NCBI RefSeq assembly: GCF_001692325.1
Contig: NZ_LXKN01000070.1
Coordinates: forward strand, 234,867-298,866
Direction: 5' to 3'
DNA length: 64,000 nucleotides
Source: Rhizobium sp. AC27/96
GTDB taxonomy: Bacteria; Pseudomonadota; Alphaproteobacteria; Rhizobiales; Rhizobiaceae
The notes beneath the pieces are model-generated. The model searched no databases. It was not told the origin of the DNA and saw only the letters and a program-made list of their open reading frames with translations. This document shows, piece by piece, positions 36,435-45,376 of this stretch. Every line of letters begins with the position of its first letter. Within the stretch, counting starts at the first letter, position 1. Made by a program: the position numbers and the translations under genes.

Positions 36435-36989
36435 TTATTGGAACATTTCGCCGGGATAGGTGCCCCAGAGCCTGTCTTGCCTGACATAGCCTTTCGCCGA
36501 ATGCTCCGCGACGGAGACGCGGCACCACGTTCCGGTGCACGACCGCAACCAAAGCAGCACACGCGGCTGCAATTCAGCGATCGTTGCGCCGGCCGGTTCC
36601 GGTTTGGTACGCAACAGGGCGTTCTTGCTCAGCCAGGGCGCCACCAGAGCCGAACGTGCTCCTGAGAGAAGAGCGCTGTGCATCCATCCGGTGACGCCGG
36701 TATCATCGCGAACCTGCCGCCAATTGCCATACTCGTCGATGATTTCCATCGGAAGGCCGGGCTTCGTATAGATCCATTTGATGGCATAGATCGTTGATGG
36801 GCCAACCCGCATGCGCGCCTTATGCGCTTTCACCGAAACAAAGCGGGGGATCGGCAATCCCGTCTCGCGCCCCTTGTTCCATGCGGTGGCGGTAACGGGT
36901 TTTTCGGGTGCAGGGTTGGCCAGTGCGCCGGAGCTTAGAAAGACAGAGGCCAAGCATAGGCCGGTGTATAGTTTTCGATAGAAGCTCAA
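36435..36989 (-). CDS. Exported bacterial SH3-domain protein
   Basis: The 184-residue protein has a signal peptide (ending GALA), then two SH3-like segments. The first is MRVGPSTIYAIKWIYTKPGLP...NWRQVRDDTGVTGWMHSALL; the second starts LLRTKPEPAGATIAELQPRV and contains Cys residues in RSCTGTWCRVSV. Such SH3_4-type domains usually bind peptidoglycan. It converges on glmM and is divergent from the outer-membrane protein gene. Function unknown. Confidence 0.8.
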   Translation of the reverse strand: MSFYRKLYTGLCLASVFLSSGALANPAPEKPVTATAWNKGRETGLPIPRFVSVKAHKARMRVGPSTIYAIKWIYTKPGLPMEIIDEYGNWRQVRDDTGVTGWMHSALLSGARSALVAPWLSKNALLRTKPEPAGATIAELQPRVLLWLRSCTGTWCRVSVAEHSAKGYVRQDRLWGTYPGEMFQ

Positions 36990-37209
36990 GGCTTACTCCT
37001 GAATTACCCCCCCGGACGATGCACTGTAATGGCCGGATTCTTGCAAATTGGTTTAAAGAGCCGGACCGGACTGCGGGCCGGGCCGATGCTCTTGCCACAA
37101 GCAAGGAGAAGGCCGGCAGGTCTATCTCGTTCGCGTTATTTGAATATTCTGTAAATCTAATATAAATGTTGGAGTATAATTCGTGAATAAACAGGGTAAA
37201 TATTCGTAG

Positions 37210-37225
37210 TTAATCAGGTTTTAAC
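37210..37225 (+). promoter_or_regulatory. Perfect CtrA consensus box upstream of the first outer-membrane protein gene
   Basis: TTAA-N7-TTAAC matches the CtrA consensus exactly and lies 84 bases before the start codon. The 319-base gap 36990-37308 is AT-rich and also holds a perfect TATAAT at 37175-37180, with no clear -35. Nothing else was found in the gap. Confidence 0.6.
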
Positions 37226-37308
37226 TCCTTTTGCTCATTATCCCCATCATGTCTTTTCGATCGGCAAGCATCTGCTGTGCCAATGGCAAGAAATTTGGAG
37301 CCAAAGCC

Positions 37309-38154
37309 ATGATGAAAACCCTGATCGGCGCACTTGCCACTTTGCTTGTCGGCACGTCAGCCTTTTCCGCTGATCTTTATACACCGGAGCCCCAGCAGCC
37401 GGCGGAAGTGTCTGTCGCACAGTCCAGCGGCTGGTACCTGCGCGGCGATGTCGGCTACGCCTTCACCAATCTGCGCGGGTCCAACTACTTTCAAGGTTCC
37501 AATTCCAGCCTGGTCGATTTTGATAGGGCAAAGCTGGATGGCAACGTTACGCTTGGCGGCGGCGTCGGTTATCAGATCAACAACTATCTGCGTACGGACC
37601 TGACGCTGGACTATCTCTTCAAGTCCGACTTCAAGGGTTCCACGAAGGGTGATTGCGGCAGCTGCGGCCCGAACTTCACCGTTGTTCCCGCTACATCGCG
37701 TGATCTGGCGTCTCTGACGGCCTATAGCTTGCTCGCCAACGCCTATGTCGACCTCGGTACCTATGGCGTGTTCACGCCTTACGTCGGTGGTGGTCTCGGC
37801 GGCACCTATGTCAAGTGGAGCAACTTGAAGAACACCTCGTGCTCGGACGCCAATCCGGACTCGTGCGACGGATCGGTTAGCCATAACGGTCGCGGCAGCT
37901 GGCGCTTCACCTACGCGCTGATGGCTGGTACTTCGATAGACCTGACCTGCAATCTCAAGGCCGACGTCGGCTATCGTTACCGCCACGTCGCTGGTGGCGA
38001 CATGTTCGGCTATGCGGAAAATGGTGGCCCTGGCTACGACAAGGGCATCAACCTGCATGAAGCCCGCATCGGTGCCCGCTACACCTTCGGCGGCTGCCAG
38101 ACCGCAAGCTACATGCCGCCGGCCGAGATCCCGATCCAGCCCGTCTACAAGTAA
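37309..38154 (+). CDS. Outer-membrane beta-barrel protein, Omp25/31-like (copy 1)
   Basis: The 281-residue protein starts at the ATG at 37309 after TGGAG; upstream in-frame codons are not conserved-looking. A signal peptide (ending AFSA) leads to a barrel with alternating aromatic strands such as GWYLRGDVGYAFTNLRG, YGVFTPYVGGGLGGTYVKW and NLKADVGYRYRHVAGGDMFG, and a C-terminal strand ARIGARYTFGG. Several Cys occur in the extracellular loops. It is similar to the next gene but one (38398), so this is a tandem duplication. Confidence 0.85.
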   Translation: MMKTLIGALATLLVGTSAFSADLYTPEPQQPAEVSVAQSSGWYLRGDVGYAFTNLRGSNYFQGSNSSLVDFDRAKLDGNVTLGGGVGYQINNYLRTDLTLDYLFKSDFKGSTKGDCGSCGPNFTVVPATSRDLASLTAYSLLANAYVDLGTYGVFTPYVGGGLGGTYVKWSNLKNTSCSDANPDSCDGSVSHNGRGSWRFTYALMAGTSIDLTCNLKADVGYRYRHVAGGDMFGYAENGGPGYDKGINLHEARIGARYTFGGCQTASYMPPAEIPIQPVYK

Positions 38155-38178
38155 GCGCCCTTCGCGCAAGCCTTTGAA

Positions 38179-38216
38179 AAGCCGTCCGGTTTCCCCCGGG
38201 CGGCTTTTGCTTTTTC
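38179..38216 (+). terminator. Intrinsic terminator between the two outer-membrane protein genes
   Basis: AAGCCGTCCGG (38179-38189) pairs with CCGGGCGGCTT (38196-38206) with one wobble, followed by TTGCTTTTT. Confidence 0.85.
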
Positions 38217-38253
38217 TCCTTCCCCGTTAAGCAATTTTCCCATGCCTTAAAGC

Positions 38254-38286
38254 TTCATTAACCATGAATTCCCTATGGTTAATGAA
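38254..38286. promoter_or_regulatory. Perfect 12-base inverted repeat upstream of the second outer-membrane protein gene
   Basis: TTCATTAACCAT (38254-38265) and ATGGTTAATGAA (38275-38286) are exact complements around GAATTCCCT. Each arm contains TTAACCAT, the 8-mer also found in the tolQ and pal boxes. It lies 112 bases before the start codon and is likely an operator; a role as RNA hairpin is possible but it lacks a T run. Confidence 0.55.
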
Positions 38287-38397
38287 ATGAGAATGGCGGC
38301 TTCCCGGTCTTGCACCCTCTTTCGGGTGCTGGAGAGACCAGGAAAGCGACCAATTCGATATGCGGGCATCCGCAGAAAGATGGAAGGCGAGGGGGTA

Positions 38398-39231
38398 ATG
38401 ATCCGTTTCGACGCTTTGGCGCTGGCCGCAGCGATGGCAGGCGCATCGGCGGGCGCTGCCCTTGCCGGCGATGCGCCGCCGCCGGAAATCAAGATGGCGG
38501 AAGTGAGTGTCAAGGATGCCAAGGGATGGTATGTCCGCGGCGATGTCGGCTATGCCGTCAACGCCAGCCGTACCGATACCAAGTTCCGCGCCTTCGATCC
38601 GACCGGTGGCGACTATAATTCGGGCAGTTTTGATTCCAATCGCTTCGGCGGCGATTTCTCAGGCGGCCTTGGCGTCGGCTATCAATTCAACGATCTGTTT
38701 CGCGCTGATGTTACCGGCGATTTCTTTAGTGGCGACTATGATGGCCATGTGTCGAGCGGCTTGCCGTGCTCCGGCGGGGCAGGCGGCACCGGTTGCTCCA
38801 CCAAGGCGCGCTCTTCGTTCAGGGCCGGCAGCCTGATGGTCAACGGCTATGTCGACCTTGGAACCCTTGCGGGCTTCACGCCCTATCTGGGTGCGGGCCT
38901 TGGCGCGACCCGCATTTCGTGGAGCAATGTCAATACCATCGGCTCCTGTGTCGACGGCGTCTCTGGCTGCGGTGGTGCGGCTTCGGTCAGTACGCGCTAT
39001 CCCGGTGATAGCGATTGGCGCATGACCTACGCGCTGATGGCCGGCGTGGCCTATGAGGTTGCGCCGAATGTGAAGGTTGACCTTGGCTATCGCTTCTCCC
39101 ATGTCGCCGGCGGCGACATGTTTGGCTATTCGGCTGCCGATACGGCCGCAGGTGCAGGCGGCGCCATGGGGCGTGACGGCGCGCTGTCGCGCCACGAAAT
39201 TCGAATCGGCCTGCGGATTACCACCTGGTAG
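38398..39231 (+). CDS. Outer-membrane beta-barrel protein, Omp25/31-like (copy 2)
   Basis: The ATG at 38398 follows GCGAGGGGG and gives 277 residues; an open frame continues upstream into the palindrome and is not used. The signal peptide ends ALAG, and GWYVRGDVGYAVNASRTD, LAGFTPYLGAGLGATRISW and NVKVDLGYRFSHVAGGDMFG parallel the first copy strand for strand. Loop sequences differ strongly, with Cys pairs at different places. Such surface barrels are abundant in rhizobia and Brucella. Confidence 0.85.
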   Translation: MIRFDALALAAAMAGASAGAALAGDAPPPEIKMAEVSVKDAKGWYVRGDVGYAVNASRTDTKFRAFDPTGGDYNSGSFDSNRFGGDFSGGLGVGYQFNDLFRADVTGDFFSGDYDGHVSSGLPCSGGAGGTGCSTKARSSFRAGSLMVNGYVDLGTLAGFTPYLGAGLGATRISWSNVNTIGSCVDGVSGCGGAASVSTRYPGDSDWRMTYALMAGVAYEVAPNVKVDLGYRFSHVAGGDMFGYSAADTAAGAGGAMGRDGALSRHEIRIGLRITTW

Positions 39232-39240
39232 GTTGGGCGC

Positions 39241-40026
39241 TTATGGCGCCGTCAGGATGTAGGCGATACGCCGGAAGAAATCCAAGGTACGGAACAGATG
39301 CGCGGGTACACGTCGCCATGGCGGAGCCTTGGCGGCACGATAGTCGCGGCGCCAGCCGATCATGGTGCTTCTTTGCAGCCGGCTGAAGCCGACAATATTG
39401 GTACGGGTGGTGAATATGGACGTATGCATGTCCCAGCCGCGCTCGACTGCGACATCCCAGGGCAGCGACATGACGGCCAACGCCTTGACGATCTTTTCCG
39501 CACCCTTGCGTGTCACGAGGTAGCAGGCCGTCGAACCCTGCGGCCCGAAAAGGCATCGGCCGACGACATCACCCTTGCTGCTGTTGGTCATGGGACGGAA
39601 ACCGTTCCAGCGGTGATTGACGAGCTTGATCAGATCGGCGGTTGGCGCCGCTTCTTTGGCCGCCGCAGCGCGAGCCAGGAAATCCGCATCCAGGGCCACG
39701 TCATCTTCGATGATCACGGCCATATCGTCGCCGCCCGCCAGAAACTGGCGCAAGGCCATCAGATGGCTTCGATAGCAGCCGTATTCGCCGGGCAGTATGG
39801 TTCGGCCATGGCGTCGCTCAAAGCGGGCGTGATCGACATCGATCCACTGGTCGCGCGGGATAAGCGCGCCATCCACGCCGTTGATTCTTTCAAACCGGAA
39901 GCCGAATTCGCCGCTCTGCCGCTCGATTTCCGCCAGCCTGTCCACTGCCCGGTCGATATTGATCAGATAGACAGGGATAGGCTGCGTGAGGACGAGCGGG
40001 CTTTCGGCGAGTGCAGTGAGAGACAT
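39241..40026 (-). CDS. Glycosyltransferase family 25 (LPS-type)
   Basis: With the ATG at 40026 the protein has 261 residues; a start 12 codons upstream is possible. PVYLINIDRAVDRLAEIERQ opens the GT25 fold, LPGEYGCYRSHLMALR is the nucleotide-sugar region, and VIIEDDVALDADF has the EDD metal motif. GSTACYLVTRKGAEKIVKAL follows. GT25 enzymes add galactose or similar sugars to lipooligosaccharide. It stands alone, facing away from serC. Confidence 0.86.
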   Translation of the reverse strand: MSLTALAESPLVLTQPIPVYLINIDRAVDRLAEIERQSGEFGFRFERINGVDGALIPRDQWIDVDHARFERRHGRTILPGEYGCYRSHLMALRQFLAGGDDMAVIIEDDVALDADFLARAAAAKEAAPTADLIKLVNHRWNGFRPMTNSSKGDVVGRCLFGPQGSTACYLVTRKGAEKIVKALAVMSLPWDVAVERGWDMHTSIFTTRTNIVGFSRLQRSTMIGWRRDYRAAKAPPWRRVPAHLFRTLDFFRRIAYILTAP

Positions 40027-40252
40027 CGAGCACACTTGTTGTTTTCCGTCGGCGCAAATCAATCCGCACCGGAACTTATATGATTGCGCATCGGCACATA
40101 AACCAGTCTTTGCAGTGTTTAATTTAACTCAACTCCATTGCGTGTACCTTGCCCTCTCGTCAAACTTCACACACAGATTTGTGATCTTATGACGCGCGCG
40201 CATTTTGCTGTTGCGCTCACTGGCGGCTTCCAATATATCCGGCGGCGGGACA

Positions 40253-40290
40253 CTCCTCCCCAACGAGGAGCTTTCTATCTGAGAGGATAG
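40253..40290 (+). ncRNA. serC leader RNA (two hairpins before serC)
   Basis: CTCCT (40253-40257) pairs with AGGAG (40266-40270), and CTATC (40275-40279) pairs with GATAG (40286-40290), immediately before the serC ATG. The second hairpin holds the GAGAGG ribosome site in its loop and stem. Position and two-hairpin form fit the serC RNA motif described in alphaproteobacteria; the regulatory signal is not known. The 40027-40294 gap shows nothing else definite. Confidence 0.6.
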
Positions 40291-40294
40291 CATT

Positions 40295-41473
40295 ATGACT
40301 AAGCTCGCCAAGCCGGACATCCGTCCGAATAATACCCATTTCTCTTCTGGTCCATGCTCGAAGCGTCCCGGTTGGACGCTTAACGCTCTTTCCGACGCGG
40401 CCCTGGGCCGTTCGCACCGTGCGAAGGTCGGCAAGGCCAAGCTGAAGCAGGCCATTGATCTTACCCGCGAAATTCTCCAAGTGCCGGCGGACTACCGCAT
40501 CGGCATCGTTCCCGCCTCGGACACCGGCGCTGTCGAAATGGCGCTCTGGTCGCTGCTCGGCGAACGTGGCGTCGATATGGTCGCCTGGGAAAGCTTCGGC
40601 GCCGGCTGGGTTACCGACGTCGTCAAGCAGCTGAAGCTCAAGGACGTCCGGAAGCTCGAAGCCGGTTACGGCGAGCTGCCTGATCTTTCCACGATCGATT
40701 TCGATCGTGACGTGGTTTTCACCTGGAACGGCACCACTTCCGGCGTCCGTGTTCCGAACGGCGATTTCATTCCGGCCGACCGCAAGGGGCTGACGATCTG
40801 CGACGCCACATCGGCGGCTTTCGCTCAGAACCTCGATTTCGCCAAGCTCGATGTCGTCACCTTCTCCTGGCAGAAGGTTCTGGGCGGCGAGGGCGCTCAT
40901 GGCGTCATCATCCTGTCGCCGCGCGCCGTCGAGCGTCTGACCACCTATCAGCCCGTCTGGCCGCTGCCGAAGATCTTCCGCATGACCAGCGGCGGCAAGC
41001 TCATCGAAGGTATCTTCACCGGTGAGACGATCAACACGCCGTCGATGCTCTGCGTCGAGGATTATATCGATGCTCTGCTCTGGGCCAAGGATCTCGGCGG
41101 TCTCAAGGCTCTGATCGGCCGTGCTGACGCCAACGCCAAGGTCATTCACGACTTCGTCGCCGCCAATGGCTGGATTGCCAATCTCGCCGCCAAGGTCGAG
41201 ACACAGTCCAATACGTCGGTCTGCCTGAAGATCGTCGACAAGGACGTTGCTGCTCTCGATGAAGACGGTCAGGCGAATTTCGCCAAGGGTCTGGTCGCGC
41301 TCCTCGAAAAGGAAGGCGTCGCCTATGACGTCGGCCACTATCGTGATGCCCCGTCTGGCCTGCGTATCTGGGCCGGCGCTACCATCGAGGCTTCCGACAT
41401 GCAGAAGCTGATGCCTTGGCTCGCCTGGGCTTTCGAAACGCAGAAGGCAATGCTCTCCCAGGCTGCTGCCTGA
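40295..41473 (+). CDS. serC: SerC, phosphoserine aminotransferase
   Basis: The 392-residue PLP enzyme converts 3-phosphohydroxypyruvate and glutamate to phosphoserine, and also serves pyridoxine synthesis. FSSGPCSKRPGW at the start and the PLP-lysine segment VTFSWQKVLGGEGAHG identify the alphaproteobacterial SerC type, which is longer than the E. coli form. The leader RNA directly upstream should control translation. serA follows after 86 bases, including a hairpin. Confidence 0.95.
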   Translation: MTKLAKPDIRPNNTHFSSGPCSKRPGWTLNALSDAALGRSHRAKVGKAKLKQAIDLTREILQVPADYRIGIVPASDTGAVEMALWSLLGERGVDMVAWESFGAGWVTDVVKQLKLKDVRKLEAGYGELPDLSTIDFDRDVVFTWNGTTSGVRVPNGDFIPADRKGLTICDATSAAFAQNLDFAKLDVVTFSWQKVLGGEGAHGVIILSPRAVERLTTYQPVWPLPKIFRMTSGGKLIEGIFTGETINTPSMLCVEDYIDALLWAKDLGGLKALIGRADANAKVIHDFVAANGWIANLAAKVETQSNTSVCLKIVDKDVAALDEDGQANFAKGLVALLEKEGVAYDVGHYRDAPSGLRIWAGATIEASDMQKLMPWLAWAFETQKAMLSQAAA

Positions 41474-41489
41474 GGTTTGAAGCGTTTAC

Positions 41490-41512
41490 GGCTCCGCCGA
41501 TAGGGCGGAGCC
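41490..41512 (+). other. Hairpin between serC and serA
   Basis: GGCTCCGCC (41490-41498) pairs perfectly with GGCGGAGCC (41504-41512). There is no T run, so it is more likely an mRNA-stability or processing element than a full terminator. Confidence 0.5.
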
Positions 41513-41559
41513 CAGCATTCCGAATTCATCGTTACCCGACCTTTTTCAGGAGGCCTACC

Positions 41560-43155
41560 ATGGCACCTCGCGTTCTCGTATCCGACGAACTGTCGGAAAC
41601 CGCCGTCCAGATCTTCCGCGATCGCGGCGTCGAAGTCGATTTCCAGCCGCAGCTTGGCAAGGACAAGGACAAGCTGTTCGAAATCATCGGCAATTATGAT
41701 GGTCTCGCCATCCGTTCCGCCACCAAGGTGACGGAGAAGATCATCGAGGCGGCGAAGAATCTCAAGGTCGTCGGCCGCGCCGGCATCGGCGTCGACAATG
41801 TCGATATTCCGGCCGCATCGCGCCGCGGTATCATCGTCATGAACACGCCGTTCGGCAATTCGATCACCACGGCCGAGCACGCCATCGCGCTGATGTTCGC
41901 CGTTGCCCGCCAGCTCCCGGCTGCCGATGCCTCGACCCAGGCCGGCAAGTGGGAAAAGTCGAAGTTCATGGGTGTCGAAATCACCGGCAAGACGCTCGGC
42001 ATCATCGGTGCCGGCAATATCGGCTCCATCGTCATTGCCCGGGCACTCGGCCTGAAGATGCATGTGCTTGCCTACGACCCGTTCCTGTCAAAGGAGCGCG
42101 CCGAGGAAATGGGTGTGACCAAGGTCGAACTCGACGAGCTTTTCGCTGGCGCCGACTTCATCACCCTGCACGTGCCGCTGACCGACAAGACCCGCAACAT
42201 CATCGACGCCAGCGCGATCGCCAAGATGAAGCAGGGCGTTCGCATCATCAACTGCGCCCGTGGCGGCCTCGTCGATGAGGCAGCTCTTGCCGCCGCAATC
42301 AAGTCTGGCCATGTCGCCGGCGCTGCCTTCGACGTCTTTGAAGTCGAGCCGGCCAAGGAAAGCCCGCTGTTCGGCCTGCCGAATGTCGTCTGCACGCCGC
42401 ATCTCGGTGCCTCCACCACGGAAGCACAGGAGAACGTCGCGCTGCAGGTGGCCGAGCAGATGGCCGATTACCTCGTCAAGGGCGCCGTCTCCAACGCCAT
42501 CAACATGCCCTCGATCACCGCCGAGGAAGCGCCGATCCTGAAGCCGTTCATCAGGCTTGCCGATGTTCTCGGCGCCTTTGTCGGCCAGGTCACGGATGAT
42601 CCGATCAAGGAAATCGAAATCCTCTACGACGGCGTCACCGCGAACATGAACACCAAGGCCCTGACGAGCGCGCTGCTTGCTGGCCTGATCCGCAATCAGG
42701 TCGCCGACGTCAACATGGTTTCGGCACCGATCATGATCAAGGAAAAGGGCGTCGTCCTTGCCGAAGTGAAGCGCGACAAGACCGGTGTCTATGACGGCTA
42801 TATCAAGCTGACGGTCACCACCGACAGCATGACGCGTTCCGTTGCCGGTACTGTCTTCTCGGATGGCAAGCCACGCTTCATCCAGATCAAGGGTATCAAC
42901 CTCGATGCCGATGTCGGCAACCACATGGTCTATCTCGCTAATACCGACGTACCCGGCATGATCGGCTTCATCGGTACGACGCTCGGCTCCGCTGGCGTCA
43001 ACATCGCCAACTTCCAGCTCGGCCGCGACAAGCAGGGTGGCGACGCCATCGCGCTGCTTTATGTCGATGGTCCGATCAGCGATGAGGTGCTTGCCAAGCT
43101 GACGGCGCATCACGCGATCCGCCAGGCCAAGCCGCTGGTATTCAACGTCGACTAA
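41560..43155 (+). CDS. serA: SerA, D-3-phosphoglycerate dehydrogenase
   Basis: The 531-residue enzyme starts at the ATG after CAGGAGG and catalyses the first step of serine synthesis. The catalytic Rossmann domain has GIIGAGNIGSIVIARA, INCARGGLVDEAALA and TPHLGASTTEAQENVA with the active His. A long C-terminal part contains the allosteric intervening domain and an ACT domain (DVPGMIGFIGTTLGSAGVNI), as in type I PGDH. Serine feedback is therefore expected. Confidence 0.95.
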   Translation: MAPRVLVSDELSETAVQIFRDRGVEVDFQPQLGKDKDKLFEIIGNYDGLAIRSATKVTEKIIEAAKNLKVVGRAGIGVDNVDIPAASRRGIIVMNTPFGNSITTAEHAIALMFAVARQLPAADASTQAGKWEKSKFMGVEITGKTLGIIGAGNIGSIVIARALGLKMHVLAYDPFLSKERAEEMGVTKVELDELFAGADFITLHVPLTDKTRNIIDASAIAKMKQGVRIINCARGGLVDEAALAAAIKSGHVAGAAFDVFEVEPAKESPLFGLPNVVCTPHLGASTTEAQENVALQVAEQMADYLVKGAVSNAINMPSITAEEAPILKPFIRLADVLGAFVGQVTDDPIKEIEILYDGVTANMNTKALTSALLAGLIRNQVADVNMVSAPIMIKEKGVVLAEVKRDKTGVYDGYIKLTVTTDSMTRSVAGTVFSDGKPRFIQIKGINLDADVGNHMVYLANTDVPGMIGFIGTTLGSAGVNIANFQLGRDKQGGDAIALLYVDGPISDEVLAKLTAHHAIRQAKPLVFNVD

Positions 43156-43216
43156 ACCTCTTCGCCTCTACCAGGGGGCGAGGGCATTCATCTGCTCCTC
43201 CCAAGAGCCAATCCCG

Positions 43217-43250
43217 AAACCCGGTGCGACGCAAGTTGCGCCGGGTTTCT
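43217..43250 (+). terminator. Intrinsic terminator after serA
   Basis: AAACCCGGTGCGAC (43217-43230) pairs with GTTGCGCCGGGTTT (43235-43248) with two wobble pairs, followed by CTTTC. Confidence 0.85.
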
Positions 43251-43326
43251 TTCATTGTTGCAAGGGTTGTGGATAAGTCGTTCCGGCGGACTATCGAGCT
43301 TTGCCAAACGGGCCTATCTCTTTGCC

Positions 43327-44010
43327 ATGGAGGCTTTGCGGAAGAACATTCTCGGGGAAGGAATGGGCACGCCGATCGAGTGGCTGGCAAAGCCCGTCTC
43401 GATTGCGATCGTGCTTTTTGCGCGGGCCATTACGGCGGTGAGGGCAATCTGGCCCGAGAGCGGCATGAATACCCGCCGCTGCATCTACTTCGCCAATCAT
43501 TCCAGCCATGGCGATTTCATCCTGATCTGGGCGGTGTTGCCACCCAGGCTGCGCCGGCGCGTTCGGCCTGTTGCCGGCGCCGATTACTGGCTGAAATCCT
43601 CTCTCAACAGCTTCATCGGCCGCGATGTCTTCAATGCAGTGCTGATCGAGCGGGACCGGGAAGCGCGCAAGGAAGATCCGGTTACGCAGATGACGCAGGC
43701 CTTGGATGACGGTTCATCCCTGATCCTGTTTCCCGAGGGCACCCGCAATCTGACCGAGGTGCCGCTGCAGCCGTTCAAGAGCGGGCTCTACCATCTCGCC
43801 CAGGCTCGTCCGGATATCGATCTCGTTCCCGTCTGGATCGATAATCTCAATCGCGTCATGCCCAAGGGCGAGTTCGTGCCCATTCCGCTGATCTGCACAG
43901 TTACCTTCGGCGAGGCCCTGCACATCGGCGAGGCCGAAGAGAAGGCGGATTTCCTGGCGAGGGCCGAAGCGGCCCTGCTGGCGCTTGCGCCGAAGCGGGC
44001 GGGGGATTGA
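43327..44010 (+). CDS. PlsC-like 1-acylglycerol-3-phosphate acyltransferase
   Basis: Starting at the ATG at 43327 the protein has 227 residues; TTG 43255 and ATG 43363 are alternatives. The catalytic NHSSHGDF (HX4D type) and the substrate motif FPEGTRN are intact, with one hydrophobic anchor near the N-terminus. It would acylate lysophosphatidic acid or a related lysolipid. It begins a four-gene block with a CdsA-like and a CDP-alcohol transferase, so it may feed that pathway and not the main PlsC route. Confidence 0.85.
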   Translation: MEALRKNILGEGMGTPIEWLAKPVSIAIVLFARAITAVRAIWPESGMNTRRCIYFANHSSHGDFILIWAVLPPRLRRRVRPVAGADYWLKSSLNSFIGRDVFNAVLIERDREARKEDPVTQMTQALDDGSSLILFPEGTRNLTEVPLQPFKSGLYHLAQARPDIDLVPVWIDNLNRVMPKGEFVPIPLICTVTFGEALHIGEAEEKADFLARAEAALLALAPKRAGD

Positions 44011-44012
44011 GC

Positions 44013-44963
44013 ATGAGTGCTGCCAGCGCCGATCTGATCCATCTCGTTCTCGGCATTTTCGGCGTGCTGATCGTCGCCTCCATCGTCGGCTATGTGCTCG
44101 AACAGCGCCTGTCGCCCGACGGATCGAATGCGGCGATCGAAAATCTGAATGCGCGCATTAAGGCCTGGTGGGTTATGGTGGTGCTGATCGGCATCGCCTT
44201 CGTGGCCGGACGTGCCGGCGTCATCCTGCTCTTCGCCTTCTGCTCCTTTGCCGCGCTGCGCGAATTCGTGACGCTGATCAACACAAAGCGGGCCGACCAT
44301 TGGGCGCTGGCCGCCGCCTTCTTCGTCGCCGTTCCGGTGCAATATTATCTGCTCTGGGCCGAGCAATACGGCATCTATTCGATCTTCATTCCTGTCTACG
44401 CCTTCCTGTTCATGCCGATCATCGCGGTGCTGCGCGGTGATACCGAGCGGTTTCTCGTGCGTATCGCCGAGGTGCAATGGGCGCTGATGATCTGCGTCTT
44501 TTGCGCCTCGCACGTGCCGGCGCTGCTCACTCTGCATATTCCGGGCTATGAAGGCCGCAACGTGCTGCTGATCGCCTTCCTGGTGATCGTTGTGCAACTG
44601 AGCGACGTGTTGCAATATGTCTGGGGCAAGCTCTTCGGCAAGACGAAGATCGCGCCGCGGCTGTCGCCCTCGAAGACGGTCGAAGGCTTTGTCGGCGGAG
44701 TTGTCAGTGCCTCGCTGATCGGCGCGGCGCTCTGGTGGGTGACACCGTTCACGCCGCTGCAGGCCGGGCTACTGGCCTTCGTCATTACGATCATGGGCTT
44801 TTTCGGCGGGCTGGTGATGTCGGCGATCAAGCGAGATCGCGGGGTCAAGGATTGGGGTCACCTGATCGAAGGTCATGGCGGGCTGATCGACCGGCTGGAT
44901 TCGGTCGTCTTCTCGGCGCCCATCTTCTTCCACCTCGTTCGCTTCTGGTGGTCCGTGTCATGA
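44013..44963 (+). CDS. CdsA-like phosphatidate cytidylyltransferase
   Basis: The 316-residue membrane protein has about eight helices and ends with the CdsA signature, here SAIKRDRGVKDWG followed by GHGGLIDRLDS, which carries the metal-binding aspartates. It makes CDP-diacylglycerol from CTP and phosphatidate. It lies two bases after the acyltransferase gene and is not in the usual uppS-cdsA-dxr place, so it is probably a second, specialised CdsA. Confidence 0.88.
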   Translation: MSAASADLIHLVLGIFGVLIVASIVGYVLEQRLSPDGSNAAIENLNARIKAWWVMVVLIGIAFVAGRAGVILLFAFCSFAALREFVTLINTKRADHWALAAAFFVAVPVQYYLLWAEQYGIYSIFIPVYAFLFMPIIAVLRGDTERFLVRIAEVQWALMICVFCASHVPALLTLHIPGYEGRNVLLIAFLVIVVQLSDVLQYVWGKLFGKTKIAPRLSPSKTVEGFVGGVVSASLIGAALWWVTPFTPLQAGLLAFVITIMGFFGGLVMSAIKRDRGVKDWGHLIEGHGGLIDRLDSVVFSAPIFFHLVRFWWSVS

Positions 44964-45376
44964 GCGGCCGGCTGAAAGCACTTGCCGGCAGCAGCATCGT
45001 GCATGTGCTTTTCGCGCTCCTCGCCATGGGCGGCTGGGCCGTCTTTGCCAATCGCGCGCATCCGATGCCGCGTCCTTTGATTGCCGGTCTTGTGCAGGGC
45101 GTGCTGTCGGGCTGCCTGACACTGTTTCTGAAGTCTGCCGTCGAGGCTCTATCGAAGCGGTTCAATGGCTTTACCGTCCTCTGGGCGCCGCCGCTGATTG
45201 CGTGCCTGGGCTCTGCGGCGATCCTGGTGACCATCCATGCCTTGAGCGGCACACCGGAGATCCTGAAGACGATTGCCGTGCCGCTGCTGGTGTCGTCGAG
45301 CTATGCGGCGATCTACAATTATTCGATTTCCGGCGGAAGGCGTCGAAGCATGACAGGTGAGAGCCATGGCGGGTGA
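44960..45376 (+). CDS. Small membrane protein of the phospholipid cassette
   Basis: The 138-residue protein starts at an ATG overlapping the CdsA stop (ATGA) and has four hydrophobic segments (SIVHVLFALLAMGGWAVFA, LIAGLVQGVLSGCLTLFL, LIACLGSAAILVTIHAL, IAVPLLVSSSYAAIYNY). No enzyme motif is visible. Its coupling on both sides, with an 11-base overlap into the CDP-alcohol transferase gene, suggests a subunit or flippase-like role in the same pathway. Function unknown. Confidence 0.8.
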   Translation: MSGRLKALAGSSIVHVLFALLAMGGWAVFANRAHPMPRPLIAGLVQGVLSGCLTLFLKSAVEALSKRFNGFTVLWAPPLIACLGSAAILVTIHALSGTPEILKTIAVPLLVSSSYAAIYNYSISGGRRRSMTGESHGG

